A stretch of 45,780 nucleotides of DNA from Nitrososphaerales archaeon (GTDB lineage Archaea > Thermoproteota > Nitrososphaeria > Nitrososphaerales > Nitrososphaeraceae), in assembly GCA_029237505.1 (NCBI GenBank), contig JARBAW010000132.1, positions 1-45,780 on the forward strand, given 5' to 3'. Positions 33,752 to 42,444 of this stretch are shown piece by piece. Made by a program: the position numbers and the translations under genes. The notes under the pieces are model-generated. The model did no database searches. It was given only the letters and a program-made list of their open reading frames with translations, and was not told where the DNA came from. Numbering within the stretch: the first letter of the stretch is position 1; every line of letters begins with the position of its first letter.

Positions 33752-35491
33752 ATGTATAAGGGACTCTTGAAATATCCAAAGGTTGTTCTTACCGCAGATC
33801 GTACTCTTATGTCACCATATAGAGGCATATCGTTAGCATCATTTTTTGGCTGTGCACCAGCTATAGATCCGAATAGATCACATGACACATTCCTGTACAA
33901 GATACTTCGAAATCAGGTTACGCCTAGATTGCTATTTGATTTCATCTGTAATCCTATTTCACATCATAATGGTATTGCAGATTATGCACCATATGGTTTG
34001 AGAAAGGTTGAAGCTTCCTTGGTAAGGGATGGATATGCTAGAGAAGATGTGGTAGTTGCACATCCAGATTACGTTGATAAATTCATCGGCCCTCAAACAG
34101 AAGTGGTAGGGACATACGAAATGGATCCGCTTGGTATGGGTCCGGTAACTATGACTTTTACTTACGGCCGAAAACAGATCTCATACGACGAATTTTATAA
34201 TAGAGATCTACATATGAAAATAAACAGAGCAAAGGAGAAAAACGGTAGTAAGGCAAAGGTAATTGCTGGTGCCTCTGGAACATGGCAGTATAATTATGAT
34301 CCTGCAAAAATAGAAGAATATGGACTATACGGAATTGTAGAAGGAGATCTGGGCGGAATTGGCCCCGAAATTGATGGAGCTGGTGCTTCATTCTTTGATG
34401 CGCTAATTAATAATGAATTGGATACGGCAAATCCGTTCAAGAAAAATCCATTTAAAGTCGAGATAAAAGAATTTGAAAGAAGTAGTAACAAGTATCATGG
34501 TCGGTTTATTCATTATTGGAATGAACCTACAGTAGATGAAATTCCAACCATCATCAACCCTAGTATGCACGGAATGATTGAGGTAATGAGGGGTTGCGGA
34601 CGTGGATGCAAGTTCTGCGATGTTACGCTTAGACCGTTAAGATACTATCCTGTAGAAAAGGTTGTAAAAGAAATAGAAATTAACATGAAATATGGAGGAT
34701 TAAAAAACGCGTGGGTTCACAGTGATGATATTTTTGTGTATGGTTTGAATCCTAGAACTACTAAAAACATGCAACCAAATAGAGAAGCCCTTGAGGAGCT
34801 GTTTTCTGGCATAATGTCGACTGGAATAGAACATACTAATCCCACGCATGGAACACTTGCGGGAGCTATTGCAGATGAGCGCTTAATTCCCAATATTTCC
34901 AAAATAATCAAGGCATCTCCTGATAATATGATTGGTATTCAGTGCGGATTTGAAACAGGAAGCATAAGATTAATTGGAAAATATGCTGATAGAAAATTAT
35001 CTCCTTTCAAGCCTTCCGAATGGCATTGGGTAGTCAAAAATGGAATAAAGACATTAAATGAAAATTATTGGGTCCCTGCATTTACGCTGATTATGGGATT
35101 GGACAATGACGAAACCGTTGAAGATAGTTGGGAGACCATTGAATTAATTCACTCTTTAGAAACTGAACAGCCTGATTCCAAATTTACGACAACTCCACTA
35201 ACATTTGTCCCAATTGGATTACTTGAAAAATCCGATTTCTTTGATATTGGTAATACCATGGATGCCCCTAAATTAGGAGTAATGTACAAGACATGGCAAC
35301 ATAACTTCAAATATGGAATTCAGAAATTTATGCATAAGGTGGGACGGGATAATCCGGTGAAGAATTTCTTCTTTGCTGGTCTTGCAAGAACATTGGGTGG
35401 AGTTCCATTGGGAGCAATGGAAAGATACGCCAGAAAGAGAGGCCCTGAACACGAAAGAGTAATTGAGAAGATAAAAGCCAACTATTGGTAA
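33752..35491 (+). CDS. Radical SAM protein with N-terminal cobalamin-binding-like region
   Basis: This 579-residue protein has a radical SAM core with the [4Fe-4S] ligands Cys282, Cys286 and Cys289 (CGRGCKFC), preceded by about 270 residues starting VVLTADRTLMSPYRGISLASFFG. The layout of an N-terminal domain before the core is like that of B12-binding radical SAM enzymes, but I cannot confirm cobalamin binding. Its reaction is unknown. Archaeal relatives of this broad class include tRNA and lipid modifiers. The gene stands alone, starts with ATG and is followed by the converging DNA glycosylase gene. Confidence 0.8.
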   Translation: MYKGLLKYPKVVLTADRTLMSPYRGISLASFFGCAPAIDPNRSHDTFLYKILRNQVTPRLLFDFICNPISHHNGIADYAPYGLRKVEASLVRDGYAREDVVVAHPDYVDKFIGPQTEVVGTYEMDPLGMGPVTMTFTYGRKQISYDEFYNRDLHMKINRAKEKNGSKAKVIAGASGTWQYNYDPAKIEEYGLYGIVEGDLGGIGPEIDGAGASFFDALINNELDTANPFKKNPFKVEIKEFERSSNKYHGRFIHYWNEPTVDEIPTIINPSMHGMIEVMRGCGRGCKFCDVTLRPLRYYPVEKVVKEIEINMKYGGLKNAWVHSDDIFVYGLNPRTTKNMQPNREALEELFSGIMSTGIEHTNPTHGTLAGAIADERLIPNISKIIKASPDNMIGIQCGFETGSIRLIGKYADRKLSPFKPSEWHWVVKNGIKTLNENYWVPAFTLIMGLDNDETVEDSWETIELIHSLETEQPDSKFTTTPLTFVPIGLLEKSDFFDIGNTMDAPKLGVMYKTWQHNFKYGIQKFMHKVGRDNPVKNFFFAGLARTLGGVPLGAMERYARKRGPEHERVIEKIKANYW

Positions 35492-35528
35492 TTTTACCTA
35501 ATTCCTGATTTGAGGAACAATGATCTCA

Positions 35529-36107
35529 TTATTCCTTTGCGATCATATATCGCCAACATTTTTCAGTGGCTCTACTAATCCCGATTCTAGGTGTAGATAT
35601 CACCTTTTTTGGTTTGATACCATCTTCAATATGTAATGCAGAATTTCTGTCTGTCAGATTAATCCCATTATGCGACCTATTAATATCCATGGCCTTTGTC
35701 AACTTTCCAGGACCATTGGCCAAGCTCAATTGATCTTTCGCGTTACAGAAACCAATCATGATATCAATTCCTTCAACCGGTAACAATGATCGAATCAACA
35801 CGGCGCCCGCTTTGCTACTGGGGGCGCGCGCAGTGATATTCATGCAATGATGCATACCATAAATAAAATAGACATATGCCTTACCAACTTCTCCAAACAT
35901 AACCGAATTCCTACTGGTCATTCCCTTAAACGCATGACTGGCCGGATCATTTTTCGAACCATATGCCTCAGTTTCATATATAATACCTGCTAGTCGTTTT
36001 GGCTGACCAGATCCGTCTTCATACATCCTTACTAGTTTCTTGCCCAGTAACCCCTTTGCTACAATTGCAGTGTGTCTTGAATAGAAATCAAGTCTAGGTT
36101 GCGACAT
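35529..36107 (-). CDS. Alkyladenine DNA glycosylase (AAG/MPG family)
   Basis: This base-excision repair enzyme removes 3-methyladenine and related alkylated or deaminated purines. The 192-residue protein has the family's FYSRHTAIVAKGLLGKKLV start, the catalytic-site block IIYETEAYGSKNDPASHAFKG, the AYVYFIYGMHHCMNI strand pair and GAVLIRSLLP. Later NGPGKLTKAMDI matches the family's GPGKLxxAxGI. The length is standard for the single-domain form. Confidence 0.93.
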   Translation of the reverse strand: MSQPRLDFYSRHTAIVAKGLLGKKLVRMYEDGSGQPKRLAGIIYETEAYGSKNDPASHAFKGMTSRNSVMFGEVGKAYVYFIYGMHHCMNITARAPSSKAGAVLIRSLLPVEGIDIMIGFCNAKDQLSLANGPGKLTKAMDINRSHNGINLTDRNSALHIEDGIKPKKVISTPRIGISRATEKCWRYMIAKE

Positions 36108-36228
36108 TCAAAATAAAATGAAAATAAATAGATAATAATATTTTGATTCCACGTCATCAATATGATTGTCATTTTAATGAGGATGAGGATGACATTAACA
36201 TAAATACTAAAAACACCATTGTCTTCCC

Positions 36229-36435
36229 ATGATAAAAATTAACAATTTTAACATTTTAAAGAAAAACAAATGCGAGTTTTGCGGCGAGGGCTTCAGGACG
36301 TTGGAGCAATTGATGAAACATTTTCAGATTACTCACGATAACAAGACTTACGAATGCAAACAGTGTAACATGAAGTTCGAAGGCATGGAAATAATGCGGG
36401 ACCATATCAAGAAGAATCACAGCTACAAAAAATGA
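36229..36435 (+). CDS. Two-finger C2H2 zinc finger protein
   Basis: This 68-residue protein is made almost entirely of two C2H2 fingers: CEFCGEGFRTLEQLMKHFQITH and CKQCNMKFEGMEIMRDHIKKNH, each with the C-x2-C-x12-H-x4-H spacing, plus a basic tail. It could be a DNA- or RNA-binding regulator; no target can be named. It lies 69 bp before the zinc-ribbon/Fe-trafficking-like gene in the same direction. Confidence 0.8.
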   Translation: MIKINNFNILKKNKCEFCGEGFRTLEQLMKHFQITHDNKTYECKQCNMKFEGMEIMRDHIKKNHSYKK

Positions 36436-36504
36436 CTAAGAATGTTAATTCAAAATTTTTTAGAGATAAAACAATAAAATATCCTTAATGTATCATCATT
36501 GTAA

Positions 36505-36759
36505 ATGAAATGCTTAAAATGTGGTAAAGAATTTGAAGAAAGTGAAATTGAGGATCCATCCGCCATAAAGTATCCTTCCTGCAATGACTGCTGGAAAGAA
36601 TGGACTACGTATGGAGTCATGGTCATTAACGAAATGCATCTTGATATGTCATTACCAGAACATAGGAAAGCCTTAAAGAAATACGAAAGGGGATTCTTTG
36701 GTTTGGATAAAGTTGAAGAGATAAAAAAGAACCCTGAAAATCCTGAACCGCCTAACTGA
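36505..36759 (+). CDS. Zinc-ribbon protein with Fe(II)-trafficking (YggX-like) C-terminal half
   Basis: This 84-residue protein begins with a zinc ribbon (MKCLKCGKEF, then CNDCW). Its second half, EWTTYGVMVINEMHLDMSLPEHRKALKKYERGFFG, closely follows the C-terminal part of YggX-family proteins (W..x.MLINEKKLNMMNPEHRKLLE). In YggX an N-terminal Cys protects Fe-S enzymes from oxidation; here two CxxC pairs replace that region. A role in iron handling is inferred. Its stop end overlaps the converging gene by 8 bases. Confidence 0.7.
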   Translation: MKCLKCGKEFEESEIEDPSAIKYPSCNDCWKEWTTYGVMVINEMHLDMSLPEHRKALKKYERGFFGLDKVEEIKKNPENPEPPN

Positions 36760-37213
36760 TTATCACTTTGACAAGATCTGCAGGAATTTTTTTCAAAATC
36801 TCGACTCTTTTGGGATCAAGGAACACTGCTTCCTTCATACAATCGAGGAGCTTCATCCGTTCCCGTTCTTCAAGCGAAGAAAAAATTGCCAGTATCACTT
36901 TTCCGTCTAATTTGTCAAATAGTTTGACTTTTTCCAAAATCGAGAGATAGGCATGCATTAATTTGGTTAATTCGCTGGGAGATATCTCAGAAATAACCTT
37001 CATCCAAGTCTTGGTTAACTCAATTAGTTTGTCTTGACTAATTAGATTGATGGATGCTAAACTTCTAGCAATTGTATCTTTTTTGTCCGATTCTGTCAAT
37101 TCAATCAACTCTTTTGCTTTTTTTCGACAAACGGAAGTCTTTAGAAAGTCCGGGAGGTTGGCCATGATAAAAAGTAAGTTTTCAATATCATCATTGCTGG
37201 AATTTGCATTCAT
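36752..37213 (-). CDS. Helical protein of unknown function
   Basis: This 153-residue protein is predicted to be mostly helical, with a heptad-like pattern (EILKKIPADLVKVIIS, LSILEKVKLFDKLDGKVILAIFSSLEERERMKLLDCMKEA) and no signal peptide or membrane segment. The repeated helix-turn pattern could suggest HEAT-like or other helical repeats. I recognise no family. It converges on the zinc-ribbon gene with an 8-base overlap of 3' ends. Confidence 0.6.
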   Translation of the reverse strand: MNANSSNDDIENLLFIMANLPDFLKTSVCRKKAKELIELTESDKKDTIARSLASINLISQDKLIELTKTWMKVISEISPSELTKLMHAYLSILEKVKLFDKLDGKVILAIFSSLEERERMKLLDCMKEAVFLDPKRVEILKKIPADLVKVIIS

Positions 37214-37290
37214 ATTAAAAAATCACGATTCAATTTGTCTTTAACATATTTAATTTGTTGTTCCTTGTCAAAAATACTCTTATAGTTAGA

Positions 37291-37713
37291 ATGACATATT
37301 ATAATACAGTTAAATTGTCAGAACTTACTGAAATAAGAAGGGTCTTTGAAGGACTGCATACCCTGTATGAAATTCATCTACCAAAGGTTCATCCAAAGCT
37401 TATTCATGATCTGATGATGCGTAAACGAAACGAACCTGATAAAGATCCGTTCTATTTGATTGAAGTTTTTACAAAACCAGAGATTAACTCTGACGAAATG
37501 CGAACATACATCATTACGAAAACTGGCATGAACCCAACAATACATGACAGTGGCACTCACTATGCTTTCAACAACAAATTAACGCTCGAATTCCTGAAAG
37601 AGTTGTCAGATCTTAAAGATGTAATTGCTGTCTATGGTGATTACATGGGCGCCGTAACGGGTGTGGGAGCATCACATGAACATAGAGAGCACGAACACGA
37701 ATGGATAAAATAG
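37291..37713 (+). CDS. Lineage-specific protein with His-rich C-terminus
   Basis: The start is moved from 37255 to the ATG at 37291 (MTYYNTVKL), which has a TATA-like atatttaatt 36-45 nt upstream; the extra 12 residues of the track have no special support. The 140-residue protein is soluble, and its end HEHREHEHEWIK has five His and five Glu residues and could bind a metal. The central part is ordinary alpha/beta. I know no function. Confidence 0.6.
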   Translation: MTYYNTVKLSELTEIRRVFEGLHTLYEIHLPKVHPKLIHDLMMRKRNEPDKDPFYLIEVFTKPEINSDEMRTYIITKTGMNPTIHDSGTHYAFNNKLTLEFLKELSDLKDVIAVYGDYMGAVTGVGASHEHREHEHEWIK

Positions 37714-37787
37714 TACTCTAAACTCAATACCCCAAGTAGGACAAAATCATACCGAGAAACAATAACAAAAAAACAAAGTATGGATTA

Positions 37788-38135
37788 TTAGATTAGATTT
37801 AGTACTTTACCTATAATATTTTGATGATCTGCATCTACTTCTGTTGTAACAAGTAGGAGATGGTCATCATCAAGCGGAGCAGTAATGCGTTTTATCTTCT
37901 CATATTCTGCCATAGCATATTTTCCTCTTCCGACTTTAGAGGATAAAGAATTGCGTAAGCCCCACCTAGCAAGTGCTTGCAAATTTGACCTTTTCGTTTC
38001 CTCAGCCGTCAACAGATTAGCCAAACCCTCCCGTTGACCTCCGAATTTGATCTCACCAGATTCATCACACACACCTGCAAAACGAATTTTTGGATCGAGA
38101 TCTAATATCTCCTTACACAACTTTGTATAATCCAT
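37788..38135 (-). CDS. DUF6659-like protein
   Basis: This 115-residue protein begins MDYTKLCKEILDLDPKIRFAGVCDESGEIKFGGQREG and ends with a DDDHLLLVTTEVDAD strand region. The pattern matches a small archaeal family (DUF6659) seen repeatedly in soil ammonia-oxidising archaea. The order of strands (FAGVCDESGEIKFGG, later LLLVTTE) recalls roadblock/profilin-like folds, so a sensor or scaffold role is possible; this is inference. The TATA box is at 38166-38174. Confidence 0.72.
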   Translation of the reverse strand: MDYTKLCKEILDLDPKIRFAGVCDESGEIKFGGQREGLANLLTAEETKRSNLQALARWGLRNSLSSKVGRGKYAMAEYEKIKRITAPLDDDHLLLVTTEVDADHQNIIGKVLNLI

Positions 38136-38165
38136 TTTAAATTAATAACATTAACCAAAATCAGC

Positions 38166-38174
38166 TATATAAAA
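38166..38174 (-). promoter_or_regulatory. TATA box of the DUF6659-like gene
   Basis: tatataaaa (read as ttttatata on the minus strand) lies 31-39 nt upstream of the ATG at 38135. Confidence 0.5.
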
Positions 38175-38319
38175 TTGTGTCATCGAAAAGTCATCAACTG
38201 TAGATATTTACCGCATCCGAGTCAAAATTGAATATCTGAGCGGATAGTTGGATATCAGTAAATAAACCACGTAATTACAATAATGTCCTACGACGATATT
38301 TTGAAACTGTTTGATTATC

Positions 38320-38328
38320 CTTATATTT
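38320..38328 (+). promoter_or_regulatory. TATA box of purA
   Basis: cttatattt lies 26-34 nt before the purA ATG at 38354, the standard spacing of this window. Confidence 0.5.
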
Positions 38329-38353
38329 ACTAGTAATTTAATTTGAGTAGAAA

Positions 38354-39364
38354 ATGGCCTGTAATGTTATCGTGGGAGGCTTTTATGGTGATGAGGGGAA
38401 AGGCAAGATAATTGCGTATTTGTCCATTAAGGATAAGCCAAAAATAGCTGTAAGAGGTGGAGTTGGAGCAAATGCTGGACACACATTTGTCCACAATAAT
38501 GAAACTTTCAAGGTCCGGATGTTACCAAGTGCTGTTTTGAATCCCGACACCAAGCTTTTGATAGGCGCAGGAGTTCTTGTAACACCCAAGGTGCTGCTAG
38601 ATGAATCTCAAAGATACAACGCTGTGAATAGGACTATAATAGATAATCATTGCGGTATTATAGATGAATCCCACATAAGGCGCGATGTGGAAGATGCTCA
38701 TTTAAAGAAAATCGTTGGAACTACTGGTACTGGTACTGGTCCAGCAAATTCTGATAGAGCTTTAAGAATATTAAAGCTGGCAGAAGAGCAAAGCGAATTG
38801 AAAGGCTATCTTGGAAACGTTTCAGATATTATTAATGAGTCAATAGAAAAGAGTCAATCTGTTCTCATTGAGGGAACACAAGGCACCTTTCTATCATTAT
38901 ATCATGGGGATTATCCATTTGTAACTTCAAAGGACGTTACTGCTTCGGGAATATGTTCAGATGTTGGAATTGGACCAAAGAACGTTGACGAAGTAATCTT
39001 AGTCTTTAAAGCATATGTTACCCGCGTAGGTGGAGGACCATTAGAAAATGAACTTACAGTTGATGAGTCTAGTAAATTAGGTTGGGTAGAATATGGAAGT
39101 GTCACCGGCAGACAAAGAAGAGCATCGCCATTTAATATGGAACTCGCAAAAAAGTCAGTAGCGCTAAACAGCGCAACACAAATTGCCGTTACCAAATTAG
39201 ATGTTGTCTTTCCTGATTGCGCAGGTCTAAAAGAGTACTCTAAACTTACAGATGAGGCAAAGAAATTCATTCAAAATATTGAGGACAAATTAGGTGTTGA
39301 TGTAATGCTTATAGGAACTGGCGCGGAGATAAACGACATAATTGATAGACGGAAAGAAAATTAA
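38354..39364 (+). CDS. purA: Adenylosuccinate synthetase, short archaeal type
   Basis: PurA joins IMP and aspartate using GTP in AMP synthesis. The 336-residue protein has the GFYGDEGKGKI phosphate loop with catalytic Asp12, the switch GGVGANAGHTFVHN with the catalytic His, GTTGTGTGPANSDR, EGTQGTFLSLYHGDYPFVTS and the late GSVTGRQRR segment. It is about 90 residues shorter than the bacterial enzyme (about 430), as in other archaeal PurA proteins. It stands alone with its own promoter. Confidence 0.95.
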   Translation: MACNVIVGGFYGDEGKGKIIAYLSIKDKPKIAVRGGVGANAGHTFVHNNETFKVRMLPSAVLNPDTKLLIGAGVLVTPKVLLDESQRYNAVNRTIIDNHCGIIDESHIRRDVEDAHLKKIVGTTGTGTGPANSDRALRILKLAEEQSELKGYLGNVSDIINESIEKSQSVLIEGTQGTFLSLYHGDYPFVTSKDVTASGICSDVGIGPKNVDEVILVFKAYVTRVGGGPLENELTVDESSKLGWVEYGSVTGRQRRASPFNMELAKKSVALNSATQIAVTKLDVVFPDCAGLKEYSKLTDEAKKFIQNIEDKLGVDVMLIGTGAEINDIIDRRKEN

Positions 39365-39450
39365 TAGTTCTAGTCATTTATGCAAGTTATAGACTAAACA
39401 ACTTTCTTTTTTCGCATGATTTTAATAATGTTATTCTAAAACGTAGAGCA

Positions 39451-40131
39451 TTGCAAATCAAATCACCTTTTTTCATAGAAGTTTCCACTCTTCAGGATTT
39501 TGGTAGGCTTGTGTGTGCCTTTGAACGTACTCCACTTCTTACATTTTCATTCAAATCGGGGAAAGATGATTTGCTGGCAACTCAAATAGATTTTCTAAAT
39601 AATATACCTGTGATATATTTTGTCAAACATTCCTGTGGTGGACAATACCTATCTTATAGGAATAACGGCGGCATCGAAGATGTGTCAATAGTGGAAAATA
39701 TACAGAATCCATCTCTAGTGTATTCTCCAATCATATCAGTTGAAAAGTTTCCGACCATTTTTTGGAAAAGACCCAAAGGAACAAAGAACATGAATTATGC
39801 ACCAATTAAGTTGGGCAATTTTCAAAGCCTTGTAAAAATAGCGTCTTACAAGATGGTATTTGAAGAATCACCGCTTCCTCTTTTTGTGTTCAATAGTACA
39901 AGAAAGTCAAATTATGTTATAGGTACGGCTCTGAATATGGCAGAATCTGATGGTGTTTCCTACTTTTATTATGCAACTATTCCCGAGAATCCGGCATATT
40001 CCTTTATCAAGTATTCCAGTCTAAAATCAGATGAGCCTGCATTTACCAACAACATCGAGGAACATGGATATATTTACATCAAGCTAATAAAGTTACTGGG
40101 GTCACATCCTTTAGTGAAAGTAGATGAATAA
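39451..40131 (+). CDS. Unrecognised protein co-transcribed with pyrF
   Basis: This 226-residue soluble protein starts with TTG, which has a TATA-like ttttaataatg 21-32 nt upstream. The sequence is aromatic-rich, with a mixed alpha/beta pattern, single cysteines (RLVCAFE, HSCGGQY) and no membrane helix. Its 3' end overlaps pyrF by 8 bases, so the two are coupled. A link to pyrimidine or nucleotide metabolism would be guilt by association only. I recognise no family motif. Confidence 0.65.
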   Translation: MQIKSPFFIEVSTLQDFGRLVCAFERTPLLTFSFKSGKDDLLATQIDFLNNIPVIYFVKHSCGGQYLSYRNNGGIEDVSIVENIQNPSLVYSPIISVEKFPTIFWKRPKGTKNMNYAPIKLGNFQSLVKIASYKMVFEESPLPLFVFNSTRKSNYVIGTALNMAESDGVSYFYYATIPENPAYSFIKYSSLKSDEPAFTNNIEEHGYIYIKLIKLLGSHPLVKVDE

Positions 40132-40879
40132 ATTATACCCGTATAGAGAACGAATTAAGAAAATTTCGGCAGATAATAATAGCTCCATAATACTAGCGCT
40201 TGACATTGAAACACGTTATCAAAATCAAAAGTATATTGAAAGATTGGTGGAGAATCTTCATCCATTCTTATGCGCGGTCAAAATAAATTTCCATCTTATT
40301 TTGCCTTTTGGGAAGAAGGAAATTCAGAAAATAAATAGAGTAATACATACATTTGGTTTGTTATCAATCGCAGATATCAAATTAAATGACATCAGCAACA
40401 CAAATCATGTAACTTTACAAATCTTGCATTCAATGGGCTTTGATTCAGTGATAGTAAATCCAATCATAGGACAAAAGCAATTAAATTCCCTGGTGGATTT
40501 TGCCCACAAATTGGGAATGGGTGTAATCTCACTAGTCTATATGAGTCATGAAAACGTCAGCGAAGGTTATGGATTGAATATGGTTGATGGAAAGCCAAGC
40601 CATCGCAAATTCTTACCACTCTTTGAGATATTTTTGAAATATGCCAACAAAAGTAATGTTGATGGCATAGTCGTCGGTGCTACGCACTTAAAGACTTTAA
40701 AACATATCTCATCAGTCACTAGTATCCCTATTTATTCACCTGGTGTTGGAACTCAGGGCGGTAACCCAAAATTGGCAATTGCCAGTGGAAGTAATTATTT
40801 GATCATAGGCAGATCTATCTTACGCTCAAAAGACCAGCAAAAAACCTTATCAAATCTACTGAGGAAAAAAGAATTATGA
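40124..40879 (+). CDS. pyrF: Orotidine 5'-phosphate decarboxylase
   Basis: PyrF makes UMP from OMP. The 251-residue TIM-barrel protein has LALDIETR at the first strand, VKINFHLIL, the catalytic motif ADIKLNDISNTN (the D-x-K-x-x-D tetrad), VNPIIGQKQL, VGATHLKTL and the phosphate-binding SPGVGTQGGNPKLAIASGSNYLIIGRSI. The length is close to that of longer archaeal/bacterial family members. It overlaps the upstream unknown gene by 8 bases. Confidence 0.9.
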   Translation: MNKLYPYRERIKKISADNNSSIILALDIETRYQNQKYIERLVENLHPFLCAVKINFHLILPFGKKEIQKINRVIHTFGLLSIADIKLNDISNTNHVTLQILHSMGFDSVIVNPIIGQKQLNSLVDFAHKLGMGVISLVYMSHENVSEGYGLNMVDGKPSHRKFLPLFEIFLKYANKSNVDGIVVGATHLKTLKHISSVTSIPIYSPGVGTQGGNPKLAIASGSNYLIIGRSILRSKDQQKTLSNLLRKKEL

Positions 40880-40934
40880 TTATTATGTTTTGGCGGAGAG
40901 ATCTAGATCACAAGATTCTTGCAAGTCTTTGAAT

Positions 40935-41372
40935 CTACTTTTTTGTGTTAGAGGAAATCTTCATAAAATTTATAGCAGATGTTAGTGCTGCTTTTGCATT
41001 TGGGTATGTTAATTTGTTGACTGCACTGTTTATTTCAGTCCATTGATAGCCTACATGTTCATGCGAAATTATTACTCTATCGACATTTGTAGATGCAAGA
41101 AACAAAGTTACTTGTTTTGATATCAATATTGATTTCCTGGTATATTTATAACTCAGAACGTTCCTAAACCCGGGTATTAATGTGAAAGTTTCAATACCTG
41201 TCTCCTCTCTTAATTCCCTAGTCGCAGCCTGAATTTCTGTCTCATTAATTTCAATATTACCCTTTGGAAAATCCCAGTGACCCGAATTGTAATGAAGTAG
41301 TAACACAGATGAAGGAGAGGCATGGAAACTGTCAGAAACCAAGATAAAACCAGCAGATTTTTCTGTAGTCAT
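40935..41372 (-). CDS. Nudix hydrolase (Ap4A hydrolase-like)
   Basis: This 145-residue protein has a perfect Nudix box, G-x5-E-x7-REUxEExGU, at residues 38-60 (GNIEINETEIQAATRELREETGI), and an N-terminal AGFILVSDSFHASPSSVLLLHY as in diadenosine tetraphosphate hydrolases. The substrate is probably a nucleoside polyphosphate. It is last in a minus-strand series DUF373-uppS-small ORF-nudix, 29 bp after the small ORF. Confidence 0.9.
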   Translation of the reverse strand: MTTEKSAGFILVSDSFHASPSSVLLLHYNSGHWDFPKGNIEINETEIQAATRELREETGIETFTLIPGFRNVLSYKYTRKSILISKQVTLFLASTNVDRVIISHEHVGYQWTEINSAVNKLTYPNAKAALTSAINFMKISSNTKK

Positions 41373-41401
41373 ATCAATCTTTCAAAAAGATTCCGTACGT
41401 C

Positions 41402-41557
41402 CTAATTGTTATCCGCATCGGTATCGTCGTTTTCATCCACTTCAATTTCCGCAGAAATCGGTGAATATCCATGAACCTCTGACCATTCTTTCTTATTCAT
41501 CCACCTACTGCAAAACCACCTTAATTTTTCTTTATCGTAATCACCATGTTCTGGCAT
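41402..41557 (-). CDS. 51-residue acidic-tailed small protein (not in the ORF track)
   Basis: This ORF was below the track's size limit. It reads MPEHGDYDKEKLRWFCSRWMN.. then EWSEVHGYSPISAEIEVDENDD..., starting with ATG and ending at TAG. The first 30 residues are basic and tryptophan-rich; the last 15 are strongly acidic (DENDDTDADNN). It fits between uppS (38 bp upstream) and the Nudix gene (29 bp downstream) on the same strand, and the tight packing supports it as real. The function is unknown. Confidence 0.6.
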   Translation of the reverse strand: MPEHGDYDKEKLRWFCSRWMNKKEWSEVHGYSPISAEIEVDENDDTDADNN

Positions 41558-41595
41558 TTATAACACTCAAGGTAAATAGCCTTATCAACATTTTC

Positions 41596-42387
41596 CTATT
41601 TTCCATATCTTCTACGACGCCTTTGAAAAGTCCTTATTGCTCTCATAAGATCTATTTTTCTGAATTCTGGCCAAAAGACATCCATAAATACCAATTCACT
41701 GTACGCACTTTGCCACAAAAGAAATCCGCTTAATCTCTTCTCGCCAGAAGTTCTCAGGATAAGGTCTGGCTCGGGTTGAGGTAAATGGGATGTATAAAGA
41801 TATGAATCGATTGAATTTTCATTAATATCAGATATCTGTAGTTCCTTATTCTCAACTGCATGAGCTATTTTCCGGATTGCATCGACTAATTCTTGTTGTC
41901 CGCCGTACGCAACAGCTATATTAAGAAAAGTTAGGTCATATTGATTAGTTTCTTTTTCCAACTTGAACAAAATATCCTTTATTGATTGAGGGAGGGCGTC
42001 TATGTTTCCAATCGCCTTAATTTTCATCTCCCGCTCGTGTATTCTGGAATCATTGTATAATTTCTCGAGTTTTGAAGCAAGTAGACTGTAGATATCTTCT
42101 AATTCCTTTGGGTCGCGTTCTAAATTTTCAATTGAAAGTACGTATAGAGTAGTGATCTTTATCTTGAGATCATATATCCAGGTTAACAACTGTTCGGCCT
42201 TGTCAGCCCCCATTGCATGAGCACCCTTACTGGCAAAAAAATTGTATTTTGCCCAACGCCTATTACCGTCTAATATTATAGCAACATGATTTGGTAATGA
42301 ATCTCTTTTTATTTGAGATTCTAACTTGCGCTCATAAAATCTATAAAACGAGTTATTATTAAGGAGGCGATAAAGAAATCCGTACAT
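41596..42387 (-). CDS. uppS: Polyprenyl diphosphate synthase (cis-prenyltransferase, UppS family)
   Basis: This enzyme makes the long polyprenyl carrier used for N-glycosylation and envelope synthesis. The 263-residue protein has the catalytic Asp40 in IILDGNRRWA, TLYVLSIENLERDP, FLNIAVAYGGQQE and the C-terminal RTSGEKRLSGFLLWQSAYSELVFMDVFWPEF. The length is in the archaeal range. It lies 57 bp downstream of the DUF373 gene and 38 bp upstream of the small ORF on the same strand. Confidence 0.95.
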   Translation of the reverse strand: MYGFLYRLLNNNSFYRFYERKLESQIKRDSLPNHVAIILDGNRRWAKYNFFASKGAHAMGADKAEQLLTWIYDLKIKITTLYVLSIENLERDPKELEDIYSLLASKLEKLYNDSRIHEREMKIKAIGNIDALPQSIKDILFKLEKETNQYDLTFLNIAVAYGGQQELVDAIRKIAHAVENKELQISDINENSIDSYLYTSHLPQPEPDLILRTSGEKRLSGFLLWQSAYSELVFMDVFWPEFRKIDLMRAIRTFQRRRRRYGK

Positions 42388-42444
42388 TTGACCTCAATCC
42401 AACTAATTTTAAATCATATAATAATGCTATGAATCCAAATCTTA

